A stretch of 23,300 bases of DNA from Clostridia bacterium (GCA_900763355.1 CAAFJY010000139.1:1-23300), one strand, 5' to 3'. Positions 13,661-21,281 are shown, counted from the stretch's first letter. Notes: generated from the letters alone by a model not told the origin. Program-made: numbers and translations.

Positions 13661-14506
13661 TCACGCCTGCCGCCAGACGCCGCCGTTTTTGGCAAAGAGC
13701 GTCTCTCCCCGCCGCCAGACGCCGCCCGTTTTGCAGTACAGGCCCTCGCTCTGCTTCCACACGCCGCCCACGCGGACGCTCATGTTCTGCCCCGTCACCA
13801 GCGTCCCGCCGGAGACGATGCTCTCCCCCGGCAGCACCATACAGGGCCGCATCTGGCAGATGTCCCCCAGATTGGTGGGGTAGCCGATGCCCGTCCGGTC
13901 CACGGCATAAAAAGCCAGGGTATTGCTGCTCTTCACCGGGGTCCGGGTGAGCCACCGCTGGAGCGGCCCGGTCTTTCCGCTGGACCGGGGCGCGATCCAG
14001 GCGTCATAATCGTCGCTGTTCTTCCCGTCCCAATAGGGGAAGACCGTCCCCTCCGCGATCCACGGCGAGCGGTATTCCCACCCGAAGATGAGATCCTGCT
14101 CCGCCATGGTCCGTGCGCTCTCCTCCAAAGAGGGGAGCCAGTATTTCGCCTCCACCAGCTCGGTCTCCGCCCCCTCGTTCCCCTTGCGGCAGGGGATGCG
14201 CACCGTCATGACCTGCGCCCGCACCCCCTCGTCCAGCATCCCGGCAAAGATACCCTCGTCGGAGAGATAATTCTGCGCGCCCCAGGTGTTTCGGTAGCTG
14301 CATTTGCTCTCCTTCCCGCTGCCGTCCAGGCCAAAGCGAGTCTCCGCCACCCCGTCGTTGCTGGGCCCCAGCATGAGCACCGTCCCGCCGGAAAAGCTCT
14401 CATCGTCCCCCGACCGCTTCCCCTGCTGCACGATGGTGAAGCGGGTGTCCGTTCCGTCCAGGGCGATCCACACCCTGCCGCCCACATCCATGTCACCCAG
14501 CCGCAT
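13661..14506 (-). CDS. DUF6273-type phage protein with C-terminal GGVW repeats
   Basis: This 281-residue protein matches the DUF6273 pattern common in clostridial prophage tail regions. The N-terminal part is VGGRVWIALDGTDTRFTIVQQGKRSG; the middle has SYRNTWGAQNYLSDEGIFAGMLDEGVRAQV (the W..S....L....F motif) and WLPSLEE; later WLTRTPVKSSNTLAFYAVDRTG and MRPCMVLPGES close the domain. Such proteins lie near tail fibres and may be surface-binding or decoration domains; the function is not established. After the domain come three copies of a GGVW motif at residues 247, 261 and 275, a strict 14-residue period. This is the largest protein of the fibre end besides the collar fibre and a reasonable candidate for host or surface recognition. 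Confidence 0.75.
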   Translation of the reverse strand: MRLGDMDVGGRVWIALDGTDTRFTIVQQGKRSGDDESFSGGTVLMLGPSNDGVAETRFGLDGSGKESKCSYRNTWGAQNYLSDEGIFAGMLDEGVRAQVMTVRIPCRKGNEGAETELVEAKYWLPSLEESARTMAEQDLIFGWEYRSPWIAEGTVFPYWDGKNSDDYDAWIAPRSSGKTGPLQRWLTRTPVKSSNTLAFYAVDRTGIGYPTNLGDICQMRPCMVLPGESIVSGGTLVTGQNMSVRVGGVWKQSEGLYCKTGGVWRRGETLFAKNGGVWRQA

Positions 14507-14514
14507 CTGCGCCC

Positions 14515-15222
14515 TCAGCTTTCATACTGGATCCAGACCGCGCCGTTGTCCCCGCCAGAGGGGCTCTCGGCACTGAGGATGATGTTCCGCAGCTGGGCCG
14601 TGTCATAGAGGGTGTTGGTCTGGGCCGCCACCCGGCCCGCCAGGGTCCCCGCGCCGATCTCCCCGGCACCGTGGGTGTGTCCCACGGGGGATTTTTTGGC
14701 AAAGAGAGCCGCGTGGGCGCTGCCGTCACTTTTGTGGGTCTCCAGCGCCGCCCGGCTCTGGGCGATGGCCTCGGCCTGCATCTCATCGCACACTCTCTGG
14801 GTGGCCAGACCGGTCTGGTCCACCGTCACCGCCACGTCGTCCCGCAAGAGCAGGCTCTCGGTGAGATAAAAGGTGACGCTCAGCTCGGTCCCCGGCTCCA
14901 CCGTGAGGCTCTCGTCCATGGTAAAGATCTTGAAAAGCGCTTCCGCGCCCCCCTCCACCTGGGCATAGAGCCCCACCTCCCGGAGCACATACTCCTCCCC
15001 CGCCTGGGACGAGACCAGAGACGCTTCGATCATGGACTGCCCGCCCTGGGCGCTCTGGCGCAGGATGCTCAGAGCCTGCTTTTCCCCCGTCAGCACGGCA
15101 GCGTCCACCGCCGTAGTCCCGCTCCCCGCCGCCGCCCGGGTGATGGTGAGGGTCTTGCCCCCGGCAGCCGCCTGGGTGGCCATAGCCGCGCCGCCGGTGG
15201 TATAGATGCCTGTCAGCTTCAT
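14515..15222 (-). CDS. Phage tail-collar fibre protein
   Basis: This 235-residue protein has the N-terminus of the DUF3751-like tail-collar fibre family: IYTTGGAAMATQAAAGGKTLTITRAAAGSG, in which the LxITRAAAGSG strand is typical, followed by LREVGLYAQ and FYLTESLLLRDDVAVTVD. This N-terminal domain attaches fibres to the baseplate. The remaining part is short (HTHGAGEIGAGTLAGRVAA, resembling fibre-tip sequences such as HxHxxxxI, then SPSGGDNGAVWIQYES). The final GAVWIQY also resembles the common tail-fibre ending. PBSX fibres are much longer, so this is a compact version, perhaps completed by the DUF6273 protein encoded next. The start codon overlaps the previous stop in ATGA, and AGGAAGGAAC precedes it. 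Confidence 0.82.
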   Translation of the reverse strand: MKLTGIYTTGGAAMATQAAAGGKTLTITRAAAGSGTTAVDAAVLTGEKQALSILRQSAQGGQSMIEASLVSSQAGEEYVLREVGLYAQVEGGAEALFKIFTMDESLTVEPGTELSVTFYLTESLLLRDDVAVTVDQTGLATQRVCDEMQAEAIAQSRAALETHKSDGSAHAALFAKKSPVGHTHGAGEIGAGTLAGRVAAQTNTLYDTAQLRNIILSAESPSGGDNGAVWIQYES

Positions 15223-15761
15223 GTTCCTTCCTCCTCTTCACTAAAGATGGCCAGATGGATGCTCTGGTGGAGCACCCGGGATGTCCCCGACTGTCCGTTC
15301 AGCGCCGCCTGAGCCGCGAGACGGCAGTCCAGATGGGCCGGGACGCTCCGCCGCAGCGCCGCCCCCACCGCCCGGAGACTGGGCACCAAAAACCGCTCCA
15401 CCCGGACCCCGATGTCCAGGGCATAGTTGGGGAAATCCTCCGTCAGGGTGACCTCTCCCTCCAGCATCCGCCGGACAAAGGCCCGGAGCCGCGCCGGGGT
15501 GCAGGTCTCCATCTGGTCCAGAGCCGCCAGCACCAGCGCCCGCCGCCCCTTCGGGGGGAGATCCTCCCGTTTTTCCAGCCCCAGCTCCTCTTCCCAGAGG
15601 GCCAGGCCCTTTTCATCCGCCGTCCCCGCCGCCATGCGGCGGGCCGCGGCCCGGGCTTCCCTTTCCAGGGCTTCCAGCTCCCCCTGGGCGCTGTCCAGCA
15701 GCGCCCCCATGACCCGCCCACGGGAGACAAAGGGCGGCAGCGTCCCCTTCACATCAGCCAT
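15219..15761 (-). CDS. YmfQ/DUF2313-like baseplate protein (XkdU equivalent, tail protein I-like)
   Basis: This 180-residue protein resembles the DUF2313/YmfQ family found directly after baseplate J genes in Mu- and PBSX-type phages. Visible parts are a helical N-terminus (LLDSAQGELEALEREARAAARRM), LALWEEELGLEKREDLPPKGRRALVLAALDQMETCTPARLRAFVRRM, then EVTLTEDFPNYALDIGVRV and a helix LRRSVPAHLDCRLA (the PAHL motif is typical). It joins baseplate wedge to tail fibre in relatives. It overlaps baseplate J by 8 nt and the fibre gene by 4 nt (ATGA), so expression is coupled. Family length is about 180-200. Confidence 0.82.
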   Translation of the reverse strand: MADVKGTLPPFVSRGRVMGALLDSAQGELEALEREARAAARRMAAGTADEKGLALWEEELGLEKREDLPPKGRRALVLAALDQMETCTPARLRAFVRRMLEGEVTLTEDFPNYALDIGVRVERFLVPSLRAVGAALRRSVPAHLDCRLAAQAALNGQSGTSRVLHQSIHLAIFSEEEEGT

Positions 15762-16545
15762 GGTCCGCCTCCGTCACCGTCACCGTGCCCAGGACGGCAT
15801 ACTTCCCCGTTCCCACGGTCACTGCTTCATTTTTCCCGTTGAGGAGGACGCTCCCCACATCCTCCACCCCCGGGACATTCATGAGGATGCCGATCACCCG
15901 GCTGAGAGAGACCTTCTCCCCCTGCTCCCGCAGGCGCACCCCCGCGAGCCAGGTCTCCATGGCCTGGGAAAAGCCGCTTTTCACCTGGTCCAGGGCGCTC
16001 CCCGCCGCCAGGGTGACCGCCGCCGAGACGTTCACCGCCGTGCTCTGGGCCCGGATGGCCCGCACATCGGCCCCCACGGGCCGGCGTTCCTCCAGCGCCG
16101 CCGAGACCTGCCCATCCAGCCCCTCCGGCGCATCGGCCGCCGGGACAAAATAGACGTTCACCGTCCCCGCCCCTCTCGCCAGGGGGACGGCGCTGGCCGC
16201 CGCCACCCCTTCCAGCGCCAGGGTCCAGCCCACATAGTCGGCCGCCGTTCCGCCGCCGCCCCGGCTGCGGACCTGCTCCAGCGCCCGGGCCCGGAGACCT
16301 TCGTCGCTTTCCCCGCTTTTCCGGGTGATGCCATAGTCGCCGCACACCGCGTCCAGCCACTGTCCCTCCGCCGTGGCCAAAAAGCCCCGCTGGGCCGCCG
16401 TATCCACCTCCTGGGACCAGATGCGGGCCAGCTCGGCCGCCACGCTCTGGAGGAGATCCCCCGCAAAGGTCCCCTCCAGGGTGCTCACCGTCCCCTGCAC
16501 CCCGCTGCGCAGCCGGGCCAGGATGCTGTCAAAATCATACTTCAC
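15754..16545 (-). CDS. Baseplate J-like protein (XkdT equivalent)
   Basis: This 263-residue protein is the baseplate wedge protein of contractile tails (gpJ/gp47 family). It shows LLQSVAAELARIWSQEVDTAAQRGFLATAEGQWLDAVCGDYGITRKSGESDEGLRARALEQVRSRGGGGTAADYVGWTLALEGV, which carries the G.....LD..A...G..R..GE.D...R.R pattern, and then PVGADVRAIRAQSTAVNVSAAV and a C-terminal GILMNVPGVEDV. It is shorter than XkdT (about 348). The start is a GTG at 16545 that overlaps the previous stop as GTGA; no ATG is available nearby. Presence of this gene defines the tail as contractile rather than siphoviral. Confidence 0.88.
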   Translation of the reverse strand: MKYDFDSILARLRSGVQGTVSTLEGTFAGDLLQSVAAELARIWSQEVDTAAQRGFLATAEGQWLDAVCGDYGITRKSGESDEGLRARALEQVRSRGGGGTAADYVGWTLALEGVAAASAVPLARGAGTVNVYFVPAADAPEGLDGQVSAALEERRPVGADVRAIRAQSTAVNVSAAVTLAAGSALDQVKSGFSQAMETWLAGVRLREQGEKVSLSRVIGILMNVPGVEDVGSVLLNGKNEAVTVGTGKYAVLGTVTVTEADHG

Positions 16546-16955
16546 GCTTCCGCCTCGCTTTCCCCCGTCACATCGCCATAGACCGTCCGCACCGTGAACC
16601 GCGCCCGGAGCAGGCTCCCCTCCCGTTCAAAGGAAAACCCCTCCACCCCGGTGATATAGGGGCATACCAAAAGCGCCTCCCGCACCATCCCGGCCATCCG
16701 GCTCTCCGCCTCCGGGAGCGCCAGCCCCGCCAGCCCGTCCAGCCGGTGACCGTAGCTGCCGGTGTGGGCACTGTACAAAAATCGGGCATTCCCCGGCTGA
16801 AGCGCCCGCCAGACCCAGACCTTCACGGCTTCCTTCCCGAACACGGGGCAGATGTCCCCCTCCGCTCCCAGGAGGATCTCTCCGGTGGAGAAGTCCATCC
16901 CCGCCTCCCGGAAGAGGGGGAGGGTTCCGCTCCCGCCCGATGCAAACAACGTCAT
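16542..16955 (-). CDS. DUF2634 baseplate protein (XkdS equivalent)
   Basis: This 137-residue protein matches the DUF2634 / XkdS family related to the gp25-like lysozyme-fold baseplate component. Seen are the N-terminal LFREAGMDFSTGEILLGAEGD, VKVWVWRALQPGNARFLYSAHTGSYGHRLDGLAG and the final VEGFSFEREGSLLRARFTVRTVYGD. It lies exactly where xkdS does, between DUF2577 and baseplate J genes. The start is the ATG at 16955 with AAAGGA about 9 nt upstream; an ATG further out (16994) belongs to the neighbour's sequence. Four-base overlap with baseplate J. Confidence 0.85.
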   Translation of the reverse strand: MTLFASGGSGTLPLFREAGMDFSTGEILLGAEGDICPVFGKEAVKVWVWRALQPGNARFLYSAHTGSYGHRLDGLAGLALPEAESRMAGMVREALLVCPYITGVEGFSFEREGSLLRARFTVRTVYGDVTGESEAEA

Positions 16956-16956
16956 G

Positions 16957-17205
16957 TCAAACCGTCCTTTCCTCCGCCAGGCGGCAGAGCACATACCAGC
17001 CGTTCCTCCCGCCCAGACAGAGAAAGCGCGCTCCTTCGCTCTCCCCGTCCCGGACGATGTCCCGGTTCCACCCCGCCGCCGTGATCCTTCTTCCCTCCAG
17101 CCAGAGCGTTCCCGCCGCAGCGTCCAGCAAAATGCCCTCTGCCGTGGCGCTCTCTCCCCCCGCGTCCATCATGGCCGCCAGCCGGTAAAAGGGATCCTGT
17201 CTCAT
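16957..17205 (-). CDS. DUF2577-like phage protein (XkdR equivalent)
   Basis: This 82-residue protein starts MRQDPFYRLAAMMDAGGESATAEGILLDAAAGTLWLEGRRITA, ending LCLGGRNGWYVLCRLAEERTV. Small beta-rich proteins of this type (DUF2577/XkdR) occur between the XkdQ and XkdS genes in PBSX-like phages and belong to the tail hub or baseplate, with no precise role known. Assignment relies as much on position as on sequence. The start overlaps the previous stop (ATGA). Confidence 0.75.
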   Translation of the reverse strand: MRQDPFYRLAAMMDAGGESATAEGILLDAAAGTLWLEGRRITAAGWNRDIVRDGESEGARFLCLGGRNGWYVLCRLAEERTV

Positions 17206-18098
17206 ACGCTCACCAGTCCCATTTCCGTGGTCTCCTTCCCCCGGTCACAGACCCACCGGGTCTCGCTCACCAGATACCGGCCAAAGAGGCCCATCCCCGG
17301 CTTGTCCAGTTCCACCGTCTGGCCGCAGCGGACCCCGCTCCGCCCCGCCAGAACGATGCGCCCCTCCCGGGCGATGCCGCGGATGGCCGCTTTCGCCTGC
17401 TCCTCCGGGGACAGCTCCCCGGCTTCCAGGCCCAGCGTTTTTTGCCGGAGCCCCAGCTCCAGCCGCCCGGCCCGGTCCTCCCACTGTCCGGCGATCCCGC
17501 CCCGGGCGCACACCAGCGCCCGGTTGACCGCGCCGGCCGCCGAGTTCCGGCTCCGCCCTTCCAGCAGGAGCCTTCCTTCCACCACGGCGTGCTCGCCGCC
17601 CCGCCGCAGGATGTGGACCTTCCCGCCGCGCCATTCCACAAAGCAGTCCCCGTCATACACCTGACAGATCCCGCGAAAGGCGCTTCTCCCCGTCCGGGCC
17701 GAGAGCCGTCTCATCTCCCCGTCCCCGGGCCAGACGCTCCCGGTCTCCAGCCCGCATTCGGCGCACAGAGCCCGGGCGATGTCCGCCGGCGTCCCCACAT
17801 AGGGACCATAGCACTGGCATCGGGCCAAAAGCGCCGCCGGGTCAAAGGCCGCGATCGTCAGCTTCCCCGCCCCGGCGTCATAGTCCAGCGTCTCCGCCCG
17901 CCCGGAAAAGAGGGTCTCGCCCCCGTCCTCCACCCGGAGCCACTGCCCGCACCCCGGCCAGAGCCCCAGCTTTTCTCCCGTCTCCCCGGGCCACACCAGC
18001 TGCACCTCCAGCTCGCTCCCGGCCCCGTCCAGGTTCTTGTCCACCGCCGCCCGGGTGCACAAAGCGGTGATGTCCCGCTCCTCCAGCCAGATGTTCAC
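17202..18098 (-). CDS. XkdQ/YqbQ-like tail hub protein (late control gene D-like)
   Basis: This 298-residue protein corresponds to XkdQ, the tail hub protein related to gpD/gp27. Visible features are an N-terminal beta domain (NIWLEERDITALCTRAAVDKNLDGAGSELEVQLV), AETLDYDAGAGKLTIAAFDPAALLARCQCYGPYVGTPADIARALCAECGLETG, GICQVYDGDCFVEWRGGKVHILRRG and a C-terminal GQTVELDKPGMGLFGRYLVSETRWVCD. I chose the GTG at 18098, which overlaps the upstream stop as GTGA like other junctions in this operon, with AAAGGAG 11 nt upstream; a GTG at 18107 would leave only 2 nt between ribosome binding site and start. The protein is expected to link tail tube to baseplate spike. Confidence 0.83.
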   Translation of the reverse strand: MNIWLEERDITALCTRAAVDKNLDGAGSELEVQLVWPGETGEKLGLWPGCGQWLRVEDGGETLFSGRAETLDYDAGAGKLTIAAFDPAALLARCQCYGPYVGTPADIARALCAECGLETGSVWPGDGEMRRLSARTGRSAFRGICQVYDGDCFVEWRGGKVHILRRGGEHAVVEGRLLLEGRSRNSAAGAVNRALVCARGGIAGQWEDRAGRLELGLRQKTLGLEAGELSPEEQAKAAIRGIAREGRIVLAGRSGVRCGQTVELDKPGMGLFGRYLVSETRWVCDRGKETTEMGLVSV

Positions 18099-18724
18099 GG
18101 CAGCCACAGCTCCTTTCCTCCGGGGAGCTCATGGGGATCGCAGATGCCGTTGCGCAGAGCGATGTCCCGCCACCGGCTCCCGTCCCCGTAATACCGCCGG
18201 GCGATCGTCCAGAGATCCTCCCCCGCCGCGGTGACGTGGACTGCGGGCACGTCCCGCTCCTCCTCCCGGAGGGCCAGTCCCCCGGCCCCCGTGAGGGTCT
18301 CCTCCCCCGCGGAGAGATAGCGGTATTCCCGCAGCTCGATGCTCACCCCCACGTCCTCGTCCCCTTCGCTCAAGGTCTGCTTCAGCCGGGTGATGAGAAA
18401 GAGCCCGTCGGTCTCCGTCCCGGAGATGGTCAGCCGCACCGGGCTCCCCCCGGTCTCCCACCGGTGCAGGAGCGCGATCCCCTCCCGGGGCGTCATCTCC
18501 TGGAAAAAGGGCGATCCCTCCGCCGGGAAAAAGGTCTCCAGCGTCACCTCCGTGAGCCCCCGCCCTCTCGCCGTATGGACGGTCTCCCCGCTCACCGTCA
18601 CATACTTCAGGGTGTTCTGGGGCTGACTGATGACCAGATCCCGGGGATTGACCGCCAGCCGCAGCCGTTCCTCCCGGTCCCCCTCTCCCCGGCGGAGCAC
18701 CACCGTCCGCGTCGTGTTGCCCAT
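18095..18724 (-). CDS. LysM-domain tail protein (XkdP equivalent)
   Basis: This 209-residue protein has a C-terminal LysM module (about 162-209: HVTAAGEDLWTIARRYYGDGSRWRDIALRNGI, ending PGGKELWLP), the tail-bound LysM typical of XkdP / gp53-like baseplate proteins. The N-terminal 150 residues form the part that binds the tube initiation complex (RLAVNPRDLVISQPQNTLKYVTVSGETVHTARGRGL and LHRWETGGSPVRLTISGTETDG). In PBSX it follows the large tape-measure gene xkdO; here it starts only 12 nt after the chaperone gene, with no tape measure between. AGGAAGGAC is the ribosome binding site. Confidence 0.85.
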   Translation of the reverse strand: MGNTTRTVVLRRGEGDREERLRLAVNPRDLVISQPQNTLKYVTVSGETVHTARGRGLTEVTLETFFPAEGSPFFQEMTPREGIALLHRWETGGSPVRLTISGTETDGLFLITRLKQTLSEGDEDVGVSIELREYRYLSAGEETLTGAGGLALREEERDVPAVHVTAAGEDLWTIARRYYGDGSRWRDIALRNGICDPHELPGGKELWLP

Positions 18725-18736
18725 GTCCTTCCTCCT

Positions 18737-19315
18737 TCATCGGTTGCTGCGCGCCCGTTCCAGCCGGTCGGCAAAGAGCTCGGCCAGGGCCCGGACGCTT
18801 TCTTCCCCATTTTCCGCCTGCCGGGCGCTGTTTTTGGGGAAAAGCCGCGGTTTTTCCGCTTCCGGGGCCGTTTCCCAGCCGCTTTCCTCCCCTTCCGGGA
18901 AAAAGCTGCCCGTCTCCGCCGTCCCCGTCTCTTCCCAGAAAAGGGGCGCTTCCGTCACCGGAAGTCCTTCCCCCTCCCCGGTCTCCAGCCGGAGCCGGGC
19001 CTGTTCCGCCCCGCTCTGCCGGAGGATGGCTCTCCCCGCCGCCAAAACGTCGGCATAGGCCAGCCCCTCGGTGGCGTCAAAGGGCATCGCCGCCCGTCCC
19101 TGGGCCTTGAGCTGCTCCCCGGCCTCCCGCACCGCGCCGCAGGCCAGATAGAGGGCATACCGCATCCCCCGCTCGCCGCCCATCCGGCGGCATTCCTCCA
19201 CCTCGGCGGCCGAGAGCGTCCGGCATTCCGCCTCCACCCCCATCCGCTCAAAGTTCAGGGTGAAGCGCCCCTTCCCGCTCTCCAGCGCCCGGGCCCAGTC
19301 CTCCGCCGAGCTCAT
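18737..19315 (-). CDS. Probable tail assembly chaperone (XkdN position) with long C-terminal extension
   Basis: This 192-residue protein follows the tail tube gene with a 4-base overlap (ATGA), the place of the tail assembly chaperone XkdN. Residues about 17-105 (FTLNFERMGVEAECRTLSAAEVEECRRMGGERGMRYALYLAC, later FDATEGLAYADVLAAGRAIL) have the helical make-up of XkdN-type chaperones. After that comes a Glu/Gly/Phe/Pro-rich stretch (about 108-165), probably disordered, and a final helix SVRALAELFADRLERARSNR. XkdN is shorter, so the tail end is unusual. Chaperones normally coat the tape-measure protein, yet no tape-measure gene follows. I did not find a convincing programmed frameshift site. Family call is mainly by position. 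Confidence 0.65.
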   Translation of the reverse strand: MSSAEDWARALESGKGRFTLNFERMGVEAECRTLSAAEVEECRRMGGERGMRYALYLACGAVREAGEQLKAQGRAAMPFDATEGLAYADVLAAGRAILRQSGAEQARLRLETGEGEGLPVTEAPLFWEETGTAETGSFFPEGEESGWETAPEAEKPRLFPKNSARQAENGEESVRALAELFADRLERARSNR

Positions 19316-19764
19316 GCCGGGTCCTCACTGGGTGAGATGCCCGAGAGCTGCTTGAGCTCCCCCGGGGCAAAGCGGAAGCTCACCGTCTGCTCATTGACCT
19401 TCCCCGCGGCATAGTTCACCAGGGGGAGGACATCCAGCGCCGCGTTGTCCACGCTGTACCGCTCCTCCTGTCCCCAGGCGCTGTCCGGATCCTTGAGAGC
19501 GGTGGTGATGGTCACCCGCAGGTCCTTCCCCGCCCCGGCGCTCTCCACCACGTCAAAAAACCGGCTGTACACCTGCCGCAGGCGGAGCTGTCCCTCGCCC
19601 TTCCGTCCCACGATCTTGGAATCCACATCCATCCCCACCTGGACGTCGCTGCGGATGAGCCGGACGGTGAGCTGGATGCCGCTGGCCTCGGCGATGCGCA
19701 TCCCATCCACCCAGATCTCCGCAAAAGAACCGGAAAGCACCCGGTTCGCCTGAAATGCTGCCAT
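19312..19764 (-). CDS. Phage tail tube protein (XkdM equivalent)
   Basis: This 150-residue protein matches XkdM/DUF2001-type tube proteins: VLSGSFAEIWVDGMRIAEASGIQLTVRLIRSDVQVGMDVDSKIVGRKGEGQLRLRQVYSRF, which includes the GxxGEGxL.L..VYSRF signature, then LPLVNYAAGKVNEQTVSFRFAPGELKQL. It would form the inner tube of the contractile tail. Length fits the family (about 145-155). It starts 15 nt after the sheath gene, with AGGAGGAAGGAC before the ATG. Confidence 0.88.
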   Translation of the reverse strand: MAAFQANRVLSGSFAEIWVDGMRIAEASGIQLTVRLIRSDVQVGMDVDSKIVGRKGEGQLRLRQVYSRFFDVVESAGAGKDLRVTITTALKDPDSAWGQEERYSVDNAALDVLPLVNYAAGKVNEQTVSFRFAPGELKQLSGISPSEDPA

Positions 19765-19779
19765 GTCCTTCCTCCTTCG

Positions 19780-20829
19780 TTACATGGTGATGGTAAAGCA
19801 CAGATCCTCCATGGCGTCGGCAAACCACACCTGCGCCGTCAAAAAGACCTGGCTCCCCGTGTTGGCCGAGAGGATGGCCGTCTCGCTCATGCTCCCGGTG
19901 TCCACCCCCCGGCTCTCCAGCCAGCTTTTCTGGGCCTTGTAGTCCACCGCCGCCCGGTTTTTCCGCCCGGTGTCCAAAACGCTGCCCTCCAGCCCGGCAA
20001 AATAGCTGTTGATGGCCGTCACCAGCAGGAGCTTGGAGTCATAGTCATTGAGCACCTTCCCCACATATTCGCTTTCGAACACGCTGCGGATGTCCGCCCG
20101 GATGAGATCCATCCCCTCGGTGATCTTGATCTTCTGAAAGGCCGCGTCCCCCGGGCTTTCCAGGGTCACCAGGCTGGTGACCGCCCGCCCCAGCCGGACG
20201 CCCTGGGCCCCCCGGTCCAAAATGAGCCTTCCCTGCTGGATGTCCCCCTCCGGGTCGCCGCTGAGAGTGATGTCGGTCACCTCCGGGAGGGGGTGATAGG
20301 TGGCGCTCTCCTTCAGGGAGAGCCCTGCCAGGATCCCTGCCACCCGGGCGCAGTACTGAGCCGTGGGGACACTTTCCGCCCCCTCGTCCAGCCGCACCCA
20401 GATGCCCTGGGTGGCCAGATCCACCACCCCGGCGCAGTCGTGGCCGTCCCCGGCCTCCACCACGGCACGGAGAGGGTTCCCCGCCGCCCGCTTTTTCCGG
20501 ACGAAGGCCGCCACCGCGTCCCCGTCCATCCAGGGGGCGCACAGCCAGCCGCCCTCCGCCGCGGGGGCGCAGTCCTCCAGCGTCTCCGCTTCGGTCCCGG
20601 TCACATACCGGCGCACCACCACCTTCCCCGGCCCGCCCAGCATCGCCAGGCGCACCGCTCTCCACCCCAGAGCGCTCAGCCCTGCGGGCTTCTCCCCGGG
20701 GAGCGATGTGTATTCCGCGCTCCCGCTCTCCTCTCCCGGGATCAGGAGCACCACCTGACCCCGCGCGCTGCGGCGGACGGCACTTCCGCCCGCCGTTTTG
20801 AACTCAATGATGATCTGGGGCAAGCCCAT
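19780..20829 (-). CDS. Phage tail sheath protein (XkdK equivalent)
   Basis: This 349-residue protein is the contractile sheath subunit. Signatures are the N-terminal MGLPQIIIEFKTAGGSAVRRSARGQVVLLI, the middle ESATYHPLPEVTDI and RLILDRGAQGVRLGRAVTSLVTL, and the C-terminal KIKITEGMDLIRADIRSVFESEYVGKVLNDYDSKLLLVTAINSYFAGLEG followed by SVLDTG and a final beta strand (VFLTAQVWFADAMEDLCFTITM), which is the C-terminal arm used for sheath polymerisation. It is about 115 residues shorter than XkdK (466), so it probably has only the conserved core and few outer domains. The start at 20829 is set by GGAGG 7 nt upstream; the ATG two codons earlier is too close to that site. Confidence 0.88.
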   Translation of the reverse strand: MGLPQIIIEFKTAGGSAVRRSARGQVVLLIPGEESGSAEYTSLPGEKPAGLSALGWRAVRLAMLGGPGKVVVRRYVTGTEAETLEDCAPAAEGGWLCAPWMDGDAVAAFVRKKRAAGNPLRAVVEAGDGHDCAGVVDLATQGIWVRLDEGAESVPTAQYCARVAGILAGLSLKESATYHPLPEVTDITLSGDPEGDIQQGRLILDRGAQGVRLGRAVTSLVTLESPGDAAFQKIKITEGMDLIRADIRSVFESEYVGKVLNDYDSKLLLVTAINSYFAGLEGSVLDTGRKNRAAVDYKAQKSWLESRGVDTGSMSETAILSANTGSQVFLTAQVWFADAMEDLCFTITM

Positions 20830-20831
20830 CT

Positions 20832-21281
20832 TCATTCCTCCTTCCGTTCCAGCCGCAGGGCCATCCGGCCCATGGGCTCTGCCGGGTCCGACTGTCCCCC
20901 GGACCCATCCTCCGTCCCCGGCACGTCGGCATATTCCAGGGTGAAGCACACCTGGGGGATCTCCTTTCCGTCGATGCGGCTGACCACCTCCCGGGGCATA
21001 AGCCGCCTCCCACAGAGAGAAAATCCCTCCGCCGCCGCGCTTTCCAGCTTGTCCAGGAGCGGGAGCCCCAGCTCCCGCTCCCGCCGCCGGGACACATAGC
21101 ACCGCAGCGTCACCTCCACCGTCCGGGTCAGCCCCCGGCCTTCCACCAGGGTCTTCCCCGCCAGCTCCACCTGGCAGAGGGGGTATTCCGGGTTCTCCTC
21201 CCGGCCCACCGCCGCCCGGATGCCCGTCCGCCGGGTGATGTCCCCGGCCAGCTCTCTTCCCAGTCTCTCAAGTCCGATCAT
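20832..21281 (-). CDS. Tail terminator family protein (DUF6838-like, XkdJ region)
   Basis: This 149-residue protein starts MIGLERLGRELAGDITRRTGI and continues with YPLCQVELAGKTLVEGRGLTRTVEVTLRCYVSRRRERELGLPLLDKL and VCFTLEYADVP. This helix-strand-strand pattern fits the phage tail terminator family (DUF6838) that caps the tail tube and joins it to the head. It lies between the head closure protein and the sheath, where such genes belong. The ATG at 21281 overlaps the previous stop by 4 nt; the much longer open frame upstream is overlap with neighbours. The last 30 residues are polar and may be flexible. Confidence 0.75.
   Translation of the reverse strand: MIGLERLGRELAGDITRRTGIRAAVGREENPEYPLCQVELAGKTLVEGRGLTRTVEVTLRCYVSRRRERELGLPLLDKLESAAAEGFSLCGRRLMPREVVSRIDGKEIPQVCFTLEYADVPGTEDGSGGQSDPAEPMGRMALRLERKEE

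Noticed and set aside
18099..18107. GTG at 18107 as start of the XkdQ-like gene
   Set aside because: Only 2 nt separate it from AAAGGAG; the GTG at 18098 has 11 nt and the GTGA overlap seen elsewhere in the operon.
18831..18843. Possible -1 frameshift site (TTTTCCCC on the minus strand) in the chaperone gene
   Set aside because: It only loosely fits a slippery heptamer, and the shifted frame runs into the LysM gene and does not produce a tape-measure-linked extension.
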